Positions 63,301 to 64,000 of a stretch of 64,000 bases of DNA are shown here, piece after piece; position 1 is the first letter of the stretch, and each line of letters starts with the position of its first letter. The position numbers and the translations under genes are program-made. A model generated the notes under the pieces. That model was given only the letters and a program-made list of their open reading frames with translations. It made no database searches and had not been told where the DNA came from. Source of the DNA: Loxodes magnus (lineage: Eukaryota; Ciliophora; Karyorelictea; Loxodida; Loxodidae); the NCBI GenBank assembly GCA_946699065.1, contig CAMPDV010007676.1, positions 34,427 to 98,426 of the forward strand, read 5' to 3'.

Positions 63301-64000
63301 ATATTATTTAATTTTTCTACTACAAACTAAAAGAATTAAATATTCTACAATTAAACAGTTTAATATTTAAATATATAAAAATATAATATAAATAAATATA
63401 GTATACTAAATATATCTTTAAAGTTTTTAATTAAAGTAGGCTAAAATAAAAATAAACAAAGTAACATTATAATTTTTAATTTTTTATGGATCTTTAATCT
63501 TTTATTTTATTATAAATAAATATATTTTTTTAGTTTTGGGCTATTAAAGTTAATAGATTGCAAAAAATGTCTAGCTTATGATATTACTTCCTCTAGTAAA
63601 CTTCTAAATCCTTTTTTAAATCAGTTATAATCAAAATAAAATCATTTTTCCTTTTTTGATAAATTTCTATCTTTTTAAATTTTTATTGATTTAATATATC
63701 AAAAATAATATAATTATAATTGATTTAAAGAACTTTGAAGATATTTTTAATTAAATAAATAGCTAAAATATTTGAAAATTTATTTATAGCAAGTATATTA
63801 AAATTATATTAATGTTTAATTAAAAAATTATTAAAGAACTAAGACTTTTTATCCTTAGAATAGTTAAAATTATAAATTATTATTTAGTTTTAGTCATATA
63901 ATTAATATATCCTTATTAAGATAGACTTGATTCTTTAATTATATAAAATTATTAACTTTTAAACTTAAAATTTATATTTCCCATCAATAGTTAAAAGAGG
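63301..64000. other. No gene recognised
   Basis: Very AT-rich right edge of the window. Nothing assignable was seen. Confidence 0.4.

Noticed and set aside
1..64000. tRNA, rRNA, CRISPR, telomere repeats or bacterial operon signals
   Set aside because: I scanned by eye for T-loop-like GTTCRANNC boxes, short regularly spaced repeats, C4A-type telomere repeats and Shine-Dalgarno spacing. None was found in a convincing context.

Overview
The window reads as nuclear DNA of a ciliate that has reassigned all three standard stop codons. In every gene family I can recognise, TAA and TAG are read as Gln. TGA falls where Trp is expected: a protein-kinase LWEI motif, a kinase CW motif, a WD40 'WD' and the tryptophans of LamG-like modules. 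TGA also sits at aligned gene ends, so it seems to do double duty as Trp and stop. This matches the karyorelict-type code (Loxodes and relatives). A Condylostoma-type code is the main alternative, because one copy has TAA at an aligned stop. Several introns are tiny (17, 18 and 23 nt). The DNA is extremely AT-rich. Because almost every frame is open under such a code, ORF length means little. I called genes from family motifs, agreement between copies and residue composition, and I mark clearly where only composition supports a call.

The backbone is a family (A) of very large cell-surface proteins: signal peptide, four LamG-like modules, a long furin-like Cys-rich region and a multi-pass membrane domain. 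A2 (18.2-23.5 kb, +) and A4 (50.1-55.5 kb, +) look intact. A3 (31.9-37.1 kb, -) carries a 4-nt deletion. A1 (8.3-10.3 kb, -) is a 5'-truncated piece of an A4-like gene. A2 plus a downstream neighbour (X) and A3 plus a related neighbour (X') form a large divergent inverted duplication centred near 27.7 kb.

A second family (P) joins a tyrosine-kinase-like domain, with the catalytic Asp and the DFG glycine replaced, to a beta-propeller. P1 (3.8-6.4 kb, -) has kelch repeats. P2 (57.3-59.5 kb, +) has WD40 repeats and is broken by several frameshifts.

A third family (E) consists of GC-richer islands encoding a gag-like protein with coiled coil and a CCHC zinc knuckle: E1 (7.1-8.1 kb, -), E2 (17.06-17.98 kb, -) and E3 (45.3-46.3 kb, +). 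No reverse transcriptase or integrase was seen beside them. Another GC-rich island at 3.48-3.73 kb is unidentified.

Between these lie stretches with gene-like composition that I could not name (1-3.5, 6.5-7.1, 10.7-12.2, 16.1-17.1, 37.6-41.5, 44-45.2, 47.5-49, 55.6-56.8 and 62-63.3 kb). The most AT-rich blocks (12.2-16.1, 25-31, 41.5-44, 46.3-47.5, 59.5-62 and 63.3-64 kb) yielded nothing secure. No tRNA, rRNA, CRISPR array, telomeric repeat or bacterial-type signal was recognised.
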